From: Streptomyces shenzhenensis
GTDB taxonomy: Bacteria > Actinomycetota > Actinomycetes > Streptomycetales > Streptomycetaceae
Reading direction: 5' to 3'
Assembly (NCBI RefSeq): GCF_021462265.1
Contig: NZ_JAJONF010000012.1
Span: forward strand, 124,001 to 188,000
Length of the DNA: 64,000 nucleotides
In this document: one piece after another, positions 40,920 to 48,965 of the stretch
Layout: each line of letters begins with the position of its first letter
How positions within the stretch are numbered: position 1 is the stretch's first letter
Translations under genes and position numbers: made by a program
Notes under the pieces: model-generated
The model's input: the letters and a program-made list of their open reading frames with translations, nothing else
Told to the model about the DNA's origin: nothing
Databases searched by the model: none

Positions 40920-41569
40920 GAGGCGTCCAGCACCGTTCCGGTGAGCACCAGTCCGCCGGGCAGCGGACTGCCGCCGTCGTCCGTCTGCTGGAAGGTCACC
41001 GACTCGGCGCTCTCCCTGACCTGGTCCCGCACTGTGGGGACGGACACGTCGAGGCCGGTCTGCCCGGCCGGCACGTCCAGCCACAGGTAGAGGCCGTCCA
41101 CCTGGGACAGCGGCCGCTCCGGGTCCGGTGCCGCGCCGGACACGCCGGCCAGCCAGCCCGGGTCGACGTCCTTGGTGGACAGTTCCGGGCCGCCGCTGTC
41201 GGCCGGCACCGGCACGAACAGTGCGCCGATGTCGGTGTCTGCGGCCTCGGACAGCGAGATCCGCCACTTCAGGGCCGAGCCCTCGGTCGCGGGAGTGCGG
41301 CGATCAGGCGGGCACGAAACGGCACCCGCGCCACGCGGTCCTCGCGGACCGGCGTCGGCCGGAGCGGGAGGCACCGGGCGTGACTCCGCCCCGGCGCCGC
41401 CGGGCCACTCCCCGCCCGCCGTACCCCCGATCCACGCGAAGGAGCCCGCGGTTGCCCCCGCGGCAGGACTGGGCCCGCGCCCGATGAGCGTCACCGGTGC
41501 GTCGCGGCAGGCCAGGTGGTACGCCACCGACGCGCCTAGGATCCCGGCCCCCACCACGACGACTGTCAC
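40916..41569 (-). pseudogene. Chimeric remnant: FAD-dependent oxidoreductase N-terminus fused to an unknown C-terminal segment
   Basis: The 217-residue frame starts like a DAO-type FAD oxidoreductase: VVVVGAGILGASVAYHLA (dinucleotide motif), then AAGATAGSFAWIGGTAGG. Around residue 57 this breaks into a Pro/Gly/Arg-rich stretch. From about residue 98 a new, well-formed protein sequence appears (ALKWRISLSEAADTDIGALF ... GGLVLTGTVLDAS). A real oxidoreductase would have over 350 residues, so most of that gene is missing, probably by a deletion that joined two same-strand genes. The TnpB element has entered exactly at the stop codon and replaced it with its own TGA. Whether the fusion is expressed is unknown. 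Confidence 0.55.
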
Positions 41570-41590
41570 GACCGTTCCCGTTCCGCCGCG

Positions 41591-41977
41591 CTACTCGACG
41601 CCGGGCGGCACGACCGTGGCGTGGTGGTGGTACATCCGCCAGCCGCTCTGCTCGTCGCGTCGGCGCCACAGTGAGCTGTGCCGGGAACGGCGGTCGCCGA
41701 GGCGGGCCTCGAAGGTCACCTGCACCAGCCCCGGAGCGAGGACGACGCCGGTCATGCCCGAGGTCTCGTACCGCGGGCCGTCCTGCGACGCGCCCGCCCT
41801 GTCCGGCAGTCCGGCGAGGCACTGCTCGTAGGTGTACCGGCGGCCGGACGCGCCCACCTCCGCGAACTCCGGGTCCAGCAGCTCACCCGCCAGCTCGCGC
41901 GAGGCGCGCACCTCGGGATCCAGGAGCCGCAGCTCGCCCGCGATCGCGGCCGCCACCTGGGCCGATTCGTCGCTCAT
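41591..41977 (-). CDS. DUF4440/NTF2-like protein
   Basis: A 128-residue NTF2-fold protein: AIAGELRLLDPEVRASRELAGELLDPEFAEVG, YTYEQCLAGLP, TGVVLAPGLVQVTFEA and HSSLWRRRDEQSGWRMYHHH are the standard DUF4440 strand/helix order. Such proteins bind or hydrolyse small ligands, but no specific function follows. The ATG at 41977 is chosen over the in-frame ATG at 41986. It lies 22 bp upstream of the oxidoreductase remnant on the same strand. Confidence 0.85.
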   Translation of the reverse strand: MSDESAQVAAAIAGELRLLDPEVRASRELAGELLDPEFAEVGASGRRYTYEQCLAGLPDRAGASQDGPRYETSGMTGVVLAPGLVQVTFEARLGDRRSRHSSLWRRRDEQSGWRMYHHHATVVPPGVE

Positions 41978-42030
41978 GGGAGCCATCCTCGCCCAGGGCC
42001 CCGGTCACCGGGCAACCGGATTTCCGACCG

Positions 42031-42444
42031 TCAGCTCCAGGCGCGGTACGGCTCGTCGAGCAGTTGGAAGACCGGCTCGCCGCGCACCGGGTCCTTGGCG
42101 GTGGAGAGCTTGACCCGGTCACCGCTGTGGATGCCGATCAGCGGGCCCATGACCCGGCCCCGCACCACGAACCCCTCGGCCATCTCGATCAGGGACACGT
42201 TGCGTGCGGCCGGCGTGTTGCGGTGCACCACCGTCGAGTGGCGCACCGTGCCCGTGCCCTCGCTGCGCTCCGTCCGCAGCTCGCTGCCCTGGCAGACCGG
42301 ACACAGCAGGCGGTGGTACATCGCGGTGCCGCACCAGGCGCAGCGCTGGTAGACGATGGCGTCCTTGGTGCGCTCCACGGGGGCGAGGACGCCCGTCGCG
42401 AATCCGACCACCGGCTGCGCGGCGCTCGTCGAGTGGTGGTACAC
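42031..42444 (-). CDS. Zinc-ribbon/OB-fold (DUF35) acyl-CoA-associated protein
   Basis: A 137-residue DUF35 protein: an N-terminal helix, a rubredoxin-like zinc ribbon (CAWCGTAMYHRLLCPVC) and a C-terminal OB-fold (RGRVMGPLIGIHSGDRVKL). These proteins usually pair with thiolases or acyl-CoA enzymes in lipid, steroid or polyketide metabolism. No thiolase gene is adjacent, so it may partner with an enzyme encoded elsewhere. The GTG at 42444 follows an AGGGAG ribosome binding site. A perfect palindrome shared with the neighbouring TetR gene lies about 100 bp upstream. Confidence 0.82.
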   Translation of the reverse strand: MYHHSTSAAQPVVGFATGVLAPVERTKDAIVYQRCAWCGTAMYHRLLCPVCQGSELRTERSEGTGTVRHSTVVHRNTPAARNVSLIEMAEGFVVRGRVMGPLIGIHSGDRVKLSTAKDPVRGEPVFQLLDEPYRAWS

Positions 42445-42545
42445 GCTGATCAACTCCCTGCGCTCGCCCGGAATCCCGCGTGTCCGGACCCGGCCGGGCA
42501 CGCCTGTGCCCGGTTCGTGGTGCCACCGTGCACGCCGACAGCGTA

Positions 42546-42560
42546 TGGCACTCAGTGCCA
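42546..42560. promoter_or_regulatory. Perfect TetR-type palindrome, site 1
   Basis: TGGCACTCAGTGCCA is a perfect 15-bp palindrome. The next half-site GGCACT occurs at 42570-42575. The site lies upstream of the zinc-ribbon/OB-fold gene. Confidence 0.75.
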
Positions 42561-42608
42561 GTCGTAAAGGCACTCCGTACCCCGAATATGGATCCACACC
42601 GAATCAGT

Positions 42609-42627
42609 CCCGGGCTCGAATCCCGGG
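42609..42627. terminator. Short hairpin downstream of the TetR gene
   Basis: CCCGGG (42609-42614) and CCCGGG (42622-42627) form a short self-complementary stem around CTCGAAT, just past the TetR stop codon. The look of a tRNA T-arm is superficial. Confidence 0.35.
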
Positions 42628-42635
42628 CCCGAATC

Positions 42636-43379
42636 TCAGGCCCGGCCGAACGCGGTCTCGATCTCCTGCACCACCCGCCACAGCGGGGCGTCGCGCCGCG
42701 AGACCAGGACGACCACGTCGTCGGGGTGTTCCACCGGGCCTCCGAACAGCGCGGCGGCCGTCCCGCCCGGAGCGGGCGCGGCGGGCTCGGTGCCGAACGC
42801 GTCCTGCACGTACCCGAGGGCGTGGCCGACCGTCTCGTCCGGGTCGCCCCGCCCGTCCGAGCGCAGCCAGGAGCGGAGCGCGTTGTTGTGCGCCGCGACC
42901 ACGGCCGCCGCGATCACGTCCGCCCGCAGCGTCCCGTCCGGACGGCCGGCGTACCGGCCGCGCAGGTAGTCGGCGAGCGCGCGCTCGTAGCGCCACACCA
43001 CCGACAACTCGTACGCGCGCAGTCCCGGGACCTGCTTGGTGAGCCGGTAGCGCTGCACGGAGAACGTGGGGTTCTCGGCGTACATCCGCAGCACCAGCCG
43101 CGCCGCGTCGCACACCCGCCGTACCGGTTCGCACTCGGGGTCGCCCGCCGCCAGGAAGGCCGTCATGTCGGCCAGGCACCCCTCGTGGTCGGGGAAGACC
43201 ACGTCCTCCTTGGACGGGAAGTAGCGGAAGAACGAGCGCCGCCCGACCCCGGCGAGGGCCACGATGTCGTCGACGGTCGTCTGCTCGTAACCGTGCTCCA
43301 GGAAGAGCCGGAAGGCCGCTGTGACCAGGGCGTCCCGCATGGGCGGCTTGACGGGCGGTGCCACGCTGCTGGAGCTCAT
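42636..43379 (-). CDS. TetR-family regulator
   Basis: A 247-residue TetR protein. The HTH domain at about residues 14-60 reads RDALVTAAFRLFLEHGYEQTTVDDIVALAGVGRRSFFRYF. The C-terminal domain contains LVLRMYAENPTFSVQRYRLTKQVPGLRAYELSVVWRYE, as in actinobacterial regulators of the MftR/lipid-metabolism type. The palindrome TGGCACTCAGTGC lies 31 bp upstream of its start and again 820 bp away, before the zinc-ribbon/OB-fold gene, so the protein probably represses itself and that gene. ATG 43379 is preferred over 43415 because the longer form would overlap the operator. Confidence 0.9.
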   Translation of the reverse strand: MSSSSVAPPVKPPMRDALVTAAFRLFLEHGYEQTTVDDIVALAGVGRRSFFRYFPSKEDVVFPDHEGCLADMTAFLAAGDPECEPVRRVCDAARLVLRMYAENPTFSVQRYRLTKQVPGLRAYELSVVWRYERALADYLRGRYAGRPDGTLRADVIAAAVVAAHNNALRSWLRSDGRGDPDETVGHALGYVQDAFGTEPAAPAPGGTAAALFGGPVEHPDDVVVLVSRRDAPLWRVVQEIETAFGRA

Positions 43380-43409
43380 GGACGCGAACGTAGCATTCCG
43401 TCGGCTTCC

Positions 43410-43424
43410 TGGCACTCAGTGCAC
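43410..43424. promoter_or_regulatory. TetR-type palindrome, site 2
   Basis: TGGCACTCAGTGCAC matches site 1 (42546-42560) in 13 of 15 positions. It is located just upstream of the TetR start, consistent with autoregulation. Confidence 0.72.
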
Positions 43425-43562
43425 GTGACCAGGGGACTGAGTGCTTCGCCGCTCCCGCCCGGAACCACTCGCGCCGCCGGACTGAACCGGTGGGCCGGTC
43501 CTCCCGTATGTGTTCTCGGGGATCGCGGACACCCGTGCCACGGCACGTGGAAGGAGAGCAGT

Positions 43563-44357
43563 GTGTCGACACCGCCCGGCCCTGAACAGCCGCATCGCGG
43601 ACCGGTCCTGGAACCGGTCCGGGTCCTGCGCCCGCGCCGGCTGGACACCCTCGCGGAGCTGATGCGCGAGTTCCACGAGGGGGCGGAGGCCGACGCGAGG
43701 GCGGAGGCCGACGCGAGGGCGAAGGCGCCGAAGAGCCGGCACCAGGGCGACTTCGAGGCCTTCGACGCGGTCTCCGCTTCCGGTACCGGGACCTTCGGCT
43801 CCGGCACGGAGGACGAGACCCAGGAACTGCCGCCCGTCACCGACGGCCCGCGCACCGCCCCCGGCGGCCGTGGCCGCGGGTACGGCCGCGGGCCGGGCGC
43901 CGCCCCGTCCCGTGCCTTCGGCTTCGGGCCGGGACTGCGCCGGGCCGCCGTCGTGGTGGCCGTCGGCGCGGCCGCCCTGGTCGGCTTCGGCTGCGCCCTG
44001 CTGCTGCCCGGCCGCGAGGGCACCGCCGAGGCCGCCCAGCCCGCCCAGCCCTCCGAGTCGGCCACCACGGCACCGGCCACCACCCCACCGGCCTCCGACA
44101 CCTCGGCCGATCCCGACGGCGCCGGCACCCTCCGCCAGGGCGACACCGGGCCCGGGGTGGTCGAGCTGGAGCAACGCCTCCTGCGCATCCCGGACGTCTA
44201 CCGCGACGGCTCCACCGGCGGCACCTACGACGCGGCCCTGACGGCGGCCGTGGAACGCTTCCAGGTCTGGTACGGGATCAGCGGCGACGAACGGGGTGTC
44301 TACGGCAACGACACCCGCCGGGCCCTGGAGTCCCGCACCAGCCTCTCCGCCGGCTGA
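43563..44357 (+). CDS. Membrane-anchored peptidoglycan-binding-domain protein
   Basis: A 264-residue protein. The cytoplasmic N-terminal ~120 residues are charged and low in complexity (with a duplicated EADARA block). One membrane helix follows (RRAAVVVAVGAAALVGFGCALLL), then a Thr/Pro/Ala linker and an extracytoplasmic PG_binding_1 domain (about 190-264: LRQGDTGPGVVELEQRLLRI and ERFQVWYGISGDERGVYGNDTRRALE). It could connect the cytoplasm with the wall; this class is common but uncharacterised in streptomycetes. A GGAAGGAG ribosome binding site selects the GTG start. Confidence 0.87.
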   Translation: MSTPPGPEQPHRGPVLEPVRVLRPRRLDTLAELMREFHEGAEADARAEADARAKAPKSRHQGDFEAFDAVSASGTGTFGSGTEDETQELPPVTDGPRTAPGGRGRGYGRGPGAAPSRAFGFGPGLRRAAVVVAVGAAALVGFGCALLLPGREGTAEAAQPAQPSESATTAPATTPPASDTSADPDGAGTLRQGDTGPGVVELEQRLLRIPDVYRDGSTGGTYDAALTAAVERFQVWYGISGDERGVYGNDTRRALESRTSLSAG

Positions 44358-44608
44358 CCCGCGGGTTTCGAACGGTGGGCGACGGACCAGGAGAGCACCG
44401 GGAACCCGCGACGGGCGGGCGTCACGACGGGCAGCCCCCGGCCGCCCCGCGCCGCCCGTGCCGCGGCGTGTCCACCGGACGGCCCGAAGCCCATGCCGAT
44501 GAACGGCTCGGGTGCCCCGGTCCCGCCGCTGCCCGCGGTCTGCCTGCCGGCTTCGGCGGCAGGGCTGCTCCGGCACCGGCTCCACCGCGACGGCGACCGA
44601 CGGTCCGG

Positions 44609-46963
44609 CTACTCCTCGCCCGCCTCCGGCACCCGGATGTCCAGCACGCACACGTCGTCCCGCCGTTCGCCGCTCAGCATCGCCGCGAGGAGGTCGTCCA
44701 GGGAGGCGGGGCCGGCGGCGAGGGCGGCCGCGGCCAGGCGGTCCAGCCCCGTGTCGATGTCCTCGCCCGGCCGCTCCACCAGGCCGTCGGTGTACAGCAG
44801 CAGCCGGTCTCCCGGCTCCAGCTGGAACTCGGCGGACTCGTAGACCGGGTCCACGCACGCGCCGAGCAGCATGCCGACCGGCCTGTCGAGGCGGTGCGCC
44901 TTGCCCCCGCGCACCAGCAGGGGCGGCAGGTGGCCCGCCTGCGCCCAGGCGAGCCGGCGCTCGGCGGGGTCGTAGCGGGCGAGGACCAGCGTCGCGGTGG
45001 ACTGGGCGTCGCGCGAGTGAAGCAGCAGGAAGTTCAGCCGGGCCAGCGCCCCGGTCAGGGAGGAGCCGGTGGTCACCATGCCCTTGGCGGTGAACCGCAG
45101 CTGGGCCATCGTGGCGATCGCGTCGACGCCGTGGCCCGCCACGTCGCCGACCACGAACAGCGCGGTCTCGTCGGGCAGTTCGATGGCACTGAACCAGTCA
45201 CCACCGACATGCACCCCCGCCTGGGCGGGCAGATAGGCGACCTCGACGCGAAGCCCGCGCAGCAGCACCGGCTTGCTGGGCAGCGGCAGCAGCGCGTGCT
45301 GGAGCCGGGCGGCCACCGCGCGCTCCGCCTCCAGGACGCCGCGCTGCATGATGATCGCCCGCTCGCTGTCCACCAGGGCGAGTTCGGCGCTGCGCTGCGC
45401 GGTGAGGTCCTGCACGAAGCCGTGCACCTCGATGACCGTGCCGTCCCCGGTGGTCACCGCCTCCGCGACGGCCCGCAGATGCCGTACGGCGTTCCCGGTC
45501 CTGATCCTGAACGGCACGTCGAACGACCGGCCGGTACGGGCGAGTTCGGAGACGGCACGGGCCAGCGCGTGGGCGTCCTCCGGCAGTACCAGGTCCGGCA
45601 GCAGGTCCAGTGGCACCGCACCGCGGCCCGGGTCGCGGCCCAGGATGGTGTACACCTGGGGCGACCAGTTGACCTGACGGGTGACCAGGTTCCAGTTGGC
45701 CCAGCCGAGGTTGCCCAGCCGCTGCAACTCCGCCAGCCGCTGCTCCTGCCGCTCCTCCGTGTCGTGCCGCAGCCAGGTCACCAGCAGTCCGTCGCCGAGC
45801 CGGGCGGCGCGCACCGAGTAGGTGGCCGTCACGGTCATCCCCGCGAGGACCTCCTCGTAGACGAACGGCTCCCCCTCGTACGGCTCCCCGCCGAGCGCCT
45901 TCAGGTACCCCTGCCACAGCGCCTCGCCGGCGACCGAGGGATAGCTTTCCAGGAGGTGCGAGCCCACCATCTCGTGGCCGGTGCGGCCGAGGATGTCGAC
46001 GGCGTTCGGGGTGGCCGCGTCGATGCGGTAGTCCTCCACCTCGCCGGCGGGGGTGCGCAGCGGGGTCAGCAGGACCGTCGCTCCCGGCAGCGCGTCCAGC
46101 ACCGTCTGGACCGAGCCGGACAGGTCCGAGGACACCGGCTCCGCGGTGGCGTCCAGGGTGCTGAGCCGGCCGGCGCTGAGCCGGGCGACGGACTGCAGCA
46201 GCTCGCGTTCCGCGAGGCTGAAGGCGGCCGCGGGCCGACGCACGACGCCGAGGACCAGGCCGGCCGGGGCCGGTATCCACGCCCGGGACAGCCAGTGCCC
46301 GGCGGGCTCGTCGATGAGCTGGAACCTCTCCCGGTCCTCGGCGAAGCGCTCCAGCCAGAGCGGCTCGCCGGCCTTGAGCGCCTCCAGCGGGGCGATCCCC
46401 TGCAGCGGCGGTACCTGGCGCCACTGGGCGGCGAGCGTCGCGCCCAGTCCCGCGTGCCCGACGAGTTCCAGGACGTCGCCGGGCAGCCGCCGGTAGAGCA
46501 GCACCGCGTCGGCGTCGACCTGGGGCGCCAGGTGCTCGAGGAGCGTCGCGGCCAGCTGCTGCGGGGAACCGACGGTCAGCAGGGCCTTGCCGAGACGGCC
46601 GAGGATCTTGGCGGTGCCGGCCGGGGCGGACGACTCCGGGGGCGCGGCCGGGGCGGGCGGTTCGGGGGCGGGGGTCCCGGTGGCGGACGCGGCGGGCATC
46701 AGGGCGCCGAGGGTGAGCCAGCACTCCTCGAGCAACGTGCGGCTGCCGGCCTCGGCCCGTTCCAGCAGTGCCTCGTGCGCGGCGTCGGGGGAGCAGCCCG
46801 TGGTGGCCATCAGGGCTCCTGTGGCACGCTCGACCGCCGCGGACGTGGCAGCCGCGTCCCGCAGCCGGTCCAGCTCGGCACGCTGCCTGGCCACGATCCT
46901 TGCCAGCGCTGCCGGCTCGGCGACGGCACCGGTGTCCAGGGAAGGCACGTACTCGCTCGTCAC
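44609..46963 (-). CDS. ANTAR-GAF-PAS-PAS-PP2C (SpoIIE-type) phosphatase
   Basis: A 784-residue cytoplasmic sensor phosphatase. An N-terminal coiled coil plus three-helix ANTAR-like domain (about 10-85: RQRAELDRLRDAAATSAAVE, GALMATTGCSPDAAHEALLE) suggests RNA binding. Next come a GAF domain (about 115-270), a PAS-like segment (about 290-410), a second PAS (about 420-530, NWSPQVYTILGRDP) and a PP2C/SpoIIE domain (about 560-784) with GGDWFSAIEL, GDVAGHGVDA, LYTDGLVE and RRDDVCVL. In the family the phosphatase acts on anti-anti-sigma proteins. The GTG at 46963 is chosen over a farther 5' start. It follows a small unknown gene 85 bp upstream. Confidence 0.88.
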   Translation of the reverse strand: MTSEYVPSLDTGAVAEPAALARIVARQRAELDRLRDAAATSAAVERATGALMATTGCSPDAAHEALLERAEAGSRTLLEECWLTLGALMPAASATGTPAPEPPAPAAPPESSAPAGTAKILGRLGKALLTVGSPQQLAATLLEHLAPQVDADAVLLYRRLPGDVLELVGHAGLGATLAAQWRQVPPLQGIAPLEALKAGEPLWLERFAEDRERFQLIDEPAGHWLSRAWIPAPAGLVLGVVRRPAAAFSLAERELLQSVARLSAGRLSTLDATAEPVSSDLSGSVQTVLDALPGATVLLTPLRTPAGEVEDYRIDAATPNAVDILGRTGHEMVGSHLLESYPSVAGEALWQGYLKALGGEPYEGEPFVYEEVLAGMTVTATYSVRAARLGDGLLVTWLRHDTEERQEQRLAELQRLGNLGWANWNLVTRQVNWSPQVYTILGRDPGRGAVPLDLLPDLVLPEDAHALARAVSELARTGRSFDVPFRIRTGNAVRHLRAVAEAVTTGDGTVIEVHGFVQDLTAQRSAELALVDSERAIIMQRGVLEAERAVAARLQHALLPLPSKPVLLRGLRVEVAYLPAQAGVHVGGDWFSAIELPDETALFVVGDVAGHGVDAIATMAQLRFTAKGMVTTGSSLTGALARLNFLLLHSRDAQSTATLVLARYDPAERRLAWAQAGHLPPLLVRGGKAHRLDRPVGMLLGACVDPVYESAEFQLEPGDRLLLYTDGLVERPGEDIDTGLDRLAAAALAAGPASLDDLLAAMLSGERRDDVCVLDIRVPEAGEE

Positions 46964-47047
46964 GAGTCGAGCATGGCACAGGAAGGCACCTGCGATCACA
47001 CTGGTGCCCGATCCGTGAAGGATGTGGGCATCGGTGGACCGTCGTGG

Positions 47048-47431
47048 TCAGCGCCCGGTGCTGTGCCCCACGAGCGCCTCGGTGACCGCGCGCACGCTGC
47101 GGGCGATGTGCTGCAGCTGCATGACCTCCGCCGCGTACAGCTTGATGGTGTGCTCGATGACCGATTCCGGCAGACCCAGCAGGGGCAGTTCGGCGCGCGC
47201 GGTCTGCAGCGCCGTGCGCGCCACCCGGACCTCGTACTGGACCTGGATCTGCGCGTGCCGGGCGAGCAGCACGGGATGCCGGATCAGCGCCGGGTAGCTG
47301 GCGTAGCGGGCCGGCACCAGGCCGCGCAGCCACTTCGCGGCGGAGCGCTCCCAGTCGTAACTGCCCGGTGCCTTGACCTGGCAGGGCCAGTCGGAGCTGA
47401 TGCGCGCGGTCGTCGTCAGAGTCATGATCAT
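47048..47431 (-). CDS. Hypothetical protein upstream of the ANTAR phosphatase
   Basis: A 127-residue protein, mostly helical after a short N-terminal strand (LTTTARISSDWPCQVKAPGSYDWERSAAKWLRGLVP). Histidine- and arginine-rich helices follow (LIRHPVLLARHAQIQVQYEVRVARTALQTARAELPLLGLPE). I do not recognise a family. It may be co-transcribed with the phosphatase gene 85 bp downstream. Starts at 47431 and 47425 are equally possible. Its upstream region contains the only AT-rich tract of the window. Confidence 0.72.
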   Translation of the reverse strand: MIMTLTTTARISSDWPCQVKAPGSYDWERSAAKWLRGLVPARYASYPALIRHPVLLARHAQIQVQYEVRVARTALQTARAELPLLGLPESVIEHTIKLYAAEVMQLQHIARSVRAVTEALVGHSTGR

Positions 47432-47863
47432 CTCTTCCGGGGGTGCGGCGTCGTGAGGGTGGCCGACGGATGTCTGGGCGGCTCCGGCCTAGGGGATGGC
47501 CGGAGCCGCCGCGGGCGAATCGCACAGGCGATGCCCGTTGGAACACCCCGGGCGCCGACGCGGGTAGGAGACGGCGGCTGGGGGTGTTCGTGCGAGGCCC
47601 CGGGCGCCGGCCGCCGGCACTGCTGGTGGTGCTGCGTGCGCATGGGCGGTCCGTCGGCTTTCTCGGGGCGGGTGCGAGCGGTGCGTCCTCGGGTGGGGAA
47701 CATGCCCGGAGCGGGCCGGGGTGATCCGTGAGCAGTATTTATATATGCCGTCCGGTTTGCAAGACGTATGAAAACATTCATGCGCGAAATGAGGTGAATA
47801 CTCCCCCTACGCGACCTTGCACGGGGAGGCGGAGAGAGGGAGCGGGGCGGCCGGACGGCGGGG
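47432..47863. other. Gene-free interval with an AT-rich tract
   Basis: About 430 bases without a gene. At 47734-47800 the sequence is unusually AT-rich for this genome (GTATTTATATATGCC, TATGAAAACATTCATGCGCGAAATG). This is most likely the promoter region of the small leftward gene, or a site for a nucleoid protein. The rest is GC-rich and gives only shadow frames. Confidence 0.5.
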
Positions 47864-48787
47864 TCAGTCCTTGAGGAAGAACTGGTGCTCCTCGGCGACC
47901 TGCTCGTACTCCTCCAGGCGCGCCTGGGTGCGCTCCGGGTCGGCGTCGGTCATGGCCTGGAGCAGTGCGGCGGCCATCAGGCCGGGCCCCGCGTAGGTGT
48001 CGAAGACCAGGCGGGACCCGATGCCGGTGCCGAAGGTGACGTCGGCCTCGTCGGCCAGCGCGCCGAGGGCCAGGTCGGTCACCAGAGCGACCCGGAGGCC
48101 CGCGGTGCGCGCCACCCGGATCGAGGTCAGCGTCTCCTGCGCGTGCCGGGGCATGCCGAACGCCAGTACCCAGGTGCCGCCCGCCTCGCGCGACTGCAGC
48201 AGCGCGTCGTAGGCGACGCTGCCCCCCCGGGTCACCAGCCGCACGTCGGGGTGGATACGGCGGGCGGCGTAGGCGAAGTACTCCGCCAGCGAGACGGAGA
48301 TGCGCAGGCCGAGCACGGTCAGCGGGGACGACCGGGACAGCTCGCGGCCGATCCAGATCACCCGGTCCGGGTCGGCGAAGTCCCGGCGCAGGTTCTCCAG
48401 GTTCTCGATCTCGGCGTCGACGGCGGCCTGGAGCTCGTTGCTGCGGTGCTCGGTGGCCGCCCCGGTGCCGCCGGCCAGGGTGCGCAGTGCGATCGACTGG
48501 AGCCGCTCGCGCAGCGCGGGATACCCGCTGAAGCCGACCGCGCCCGCGAACCGGGTCACCGACGGCTGGCTGACCCCGACCCGCTCGGCGAGGTCGGTGA
48601 TCGACAGGAAGGCCGCCTCGGTGATGTGGTCGATCAGGTACTGGGCGATGCGGCGCTGGCCGGGGGAGAGCCGGGGACCGTCGAAGAGCTCGCGGAGCTG
48701 GGAGGTGGGCGCGGCCTCGGCCTCCGGCACCGTTTTGCCCGAGGTGATCGCGGATGCCTGTGCGCGGGCCTGCTGCGGCGATGGCAC
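47864..48787 (-). CDS. MurR/RpiR-family transcriptional regulator
   Basis: A 307-residue regulator. The N-terminal HTH-6 domain (about 30-105) contains LSPGQRRIAQYLIDHITEAAFLSITDLAERVGVSQPSVTRF with SGYPALRERL. The C-terminal SIS sugar-phosphate-binding domain follows (VIWIGRELSRSSPLTVLGLRIS, WVLAFGMPRHAQETLTSIRVA, VALVTDLALGAL). It probably senses a sugar phosphate. An AAAGGAGG ribosome binding site 8 nt before GTG 48787 selects that start. No sugar catabolic gene is immediately adjacent; the carbohydrate locus begins about 4 kb to the right. Confidence 0.9.
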   Translation of the reverse strand: MPSPQQARAQASAITSGKTVPEAEAAPTSQLRELFDGPRLSPGQRRIAQYLIDHITEAAFLSITDLAERVGVSQPSVTRFAGAVGFSGYPALRERLQSIALRTLAGGTGAATEHRSNELQAAVDAEIENLENLRRDFADPDRVIWIGRELSRSSPLTVLGLRISVSLAEYFAYAARRIHPDVRLVTRGGSVAYDALLQSREAGGTWVLAFGMPRHAQETLTSIRVARTAGLRVALVTDLALGALADEADVTFGTGIGSRLVFDTYAGPGLMAAALLQAMTDADPERTQARLEEYEQVAEEHQFFLKD

Positions 48788-48965
48788 CGAAGCGCCTCCT
48801 TTGTCTCCCACGAGGACTCAACATAGCTCACGGACCGTGGTGACCAGGGGGTGTGCGGTACGCCGGACCGTCCCGGCGGCCGAACGCTCAGGTTGCCGAG
48901 CAGGCACCGGGATTGCGCTGCTCACCGGCGACGGACGCGGTGGCCGTCGCCGGTGAACCGTCCGG

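Noticed and set aside
42601..42640. tRNA-like T-arm (CCCGGG-CTCGAAT-CCCGGG), possible attachment-site remnant
   Set aside because: No acceptor, D or anticodon arm can be found on either side, no integrase gene is nearby, and a self-complementary GC hairpin after a gene end is enough to explain it.
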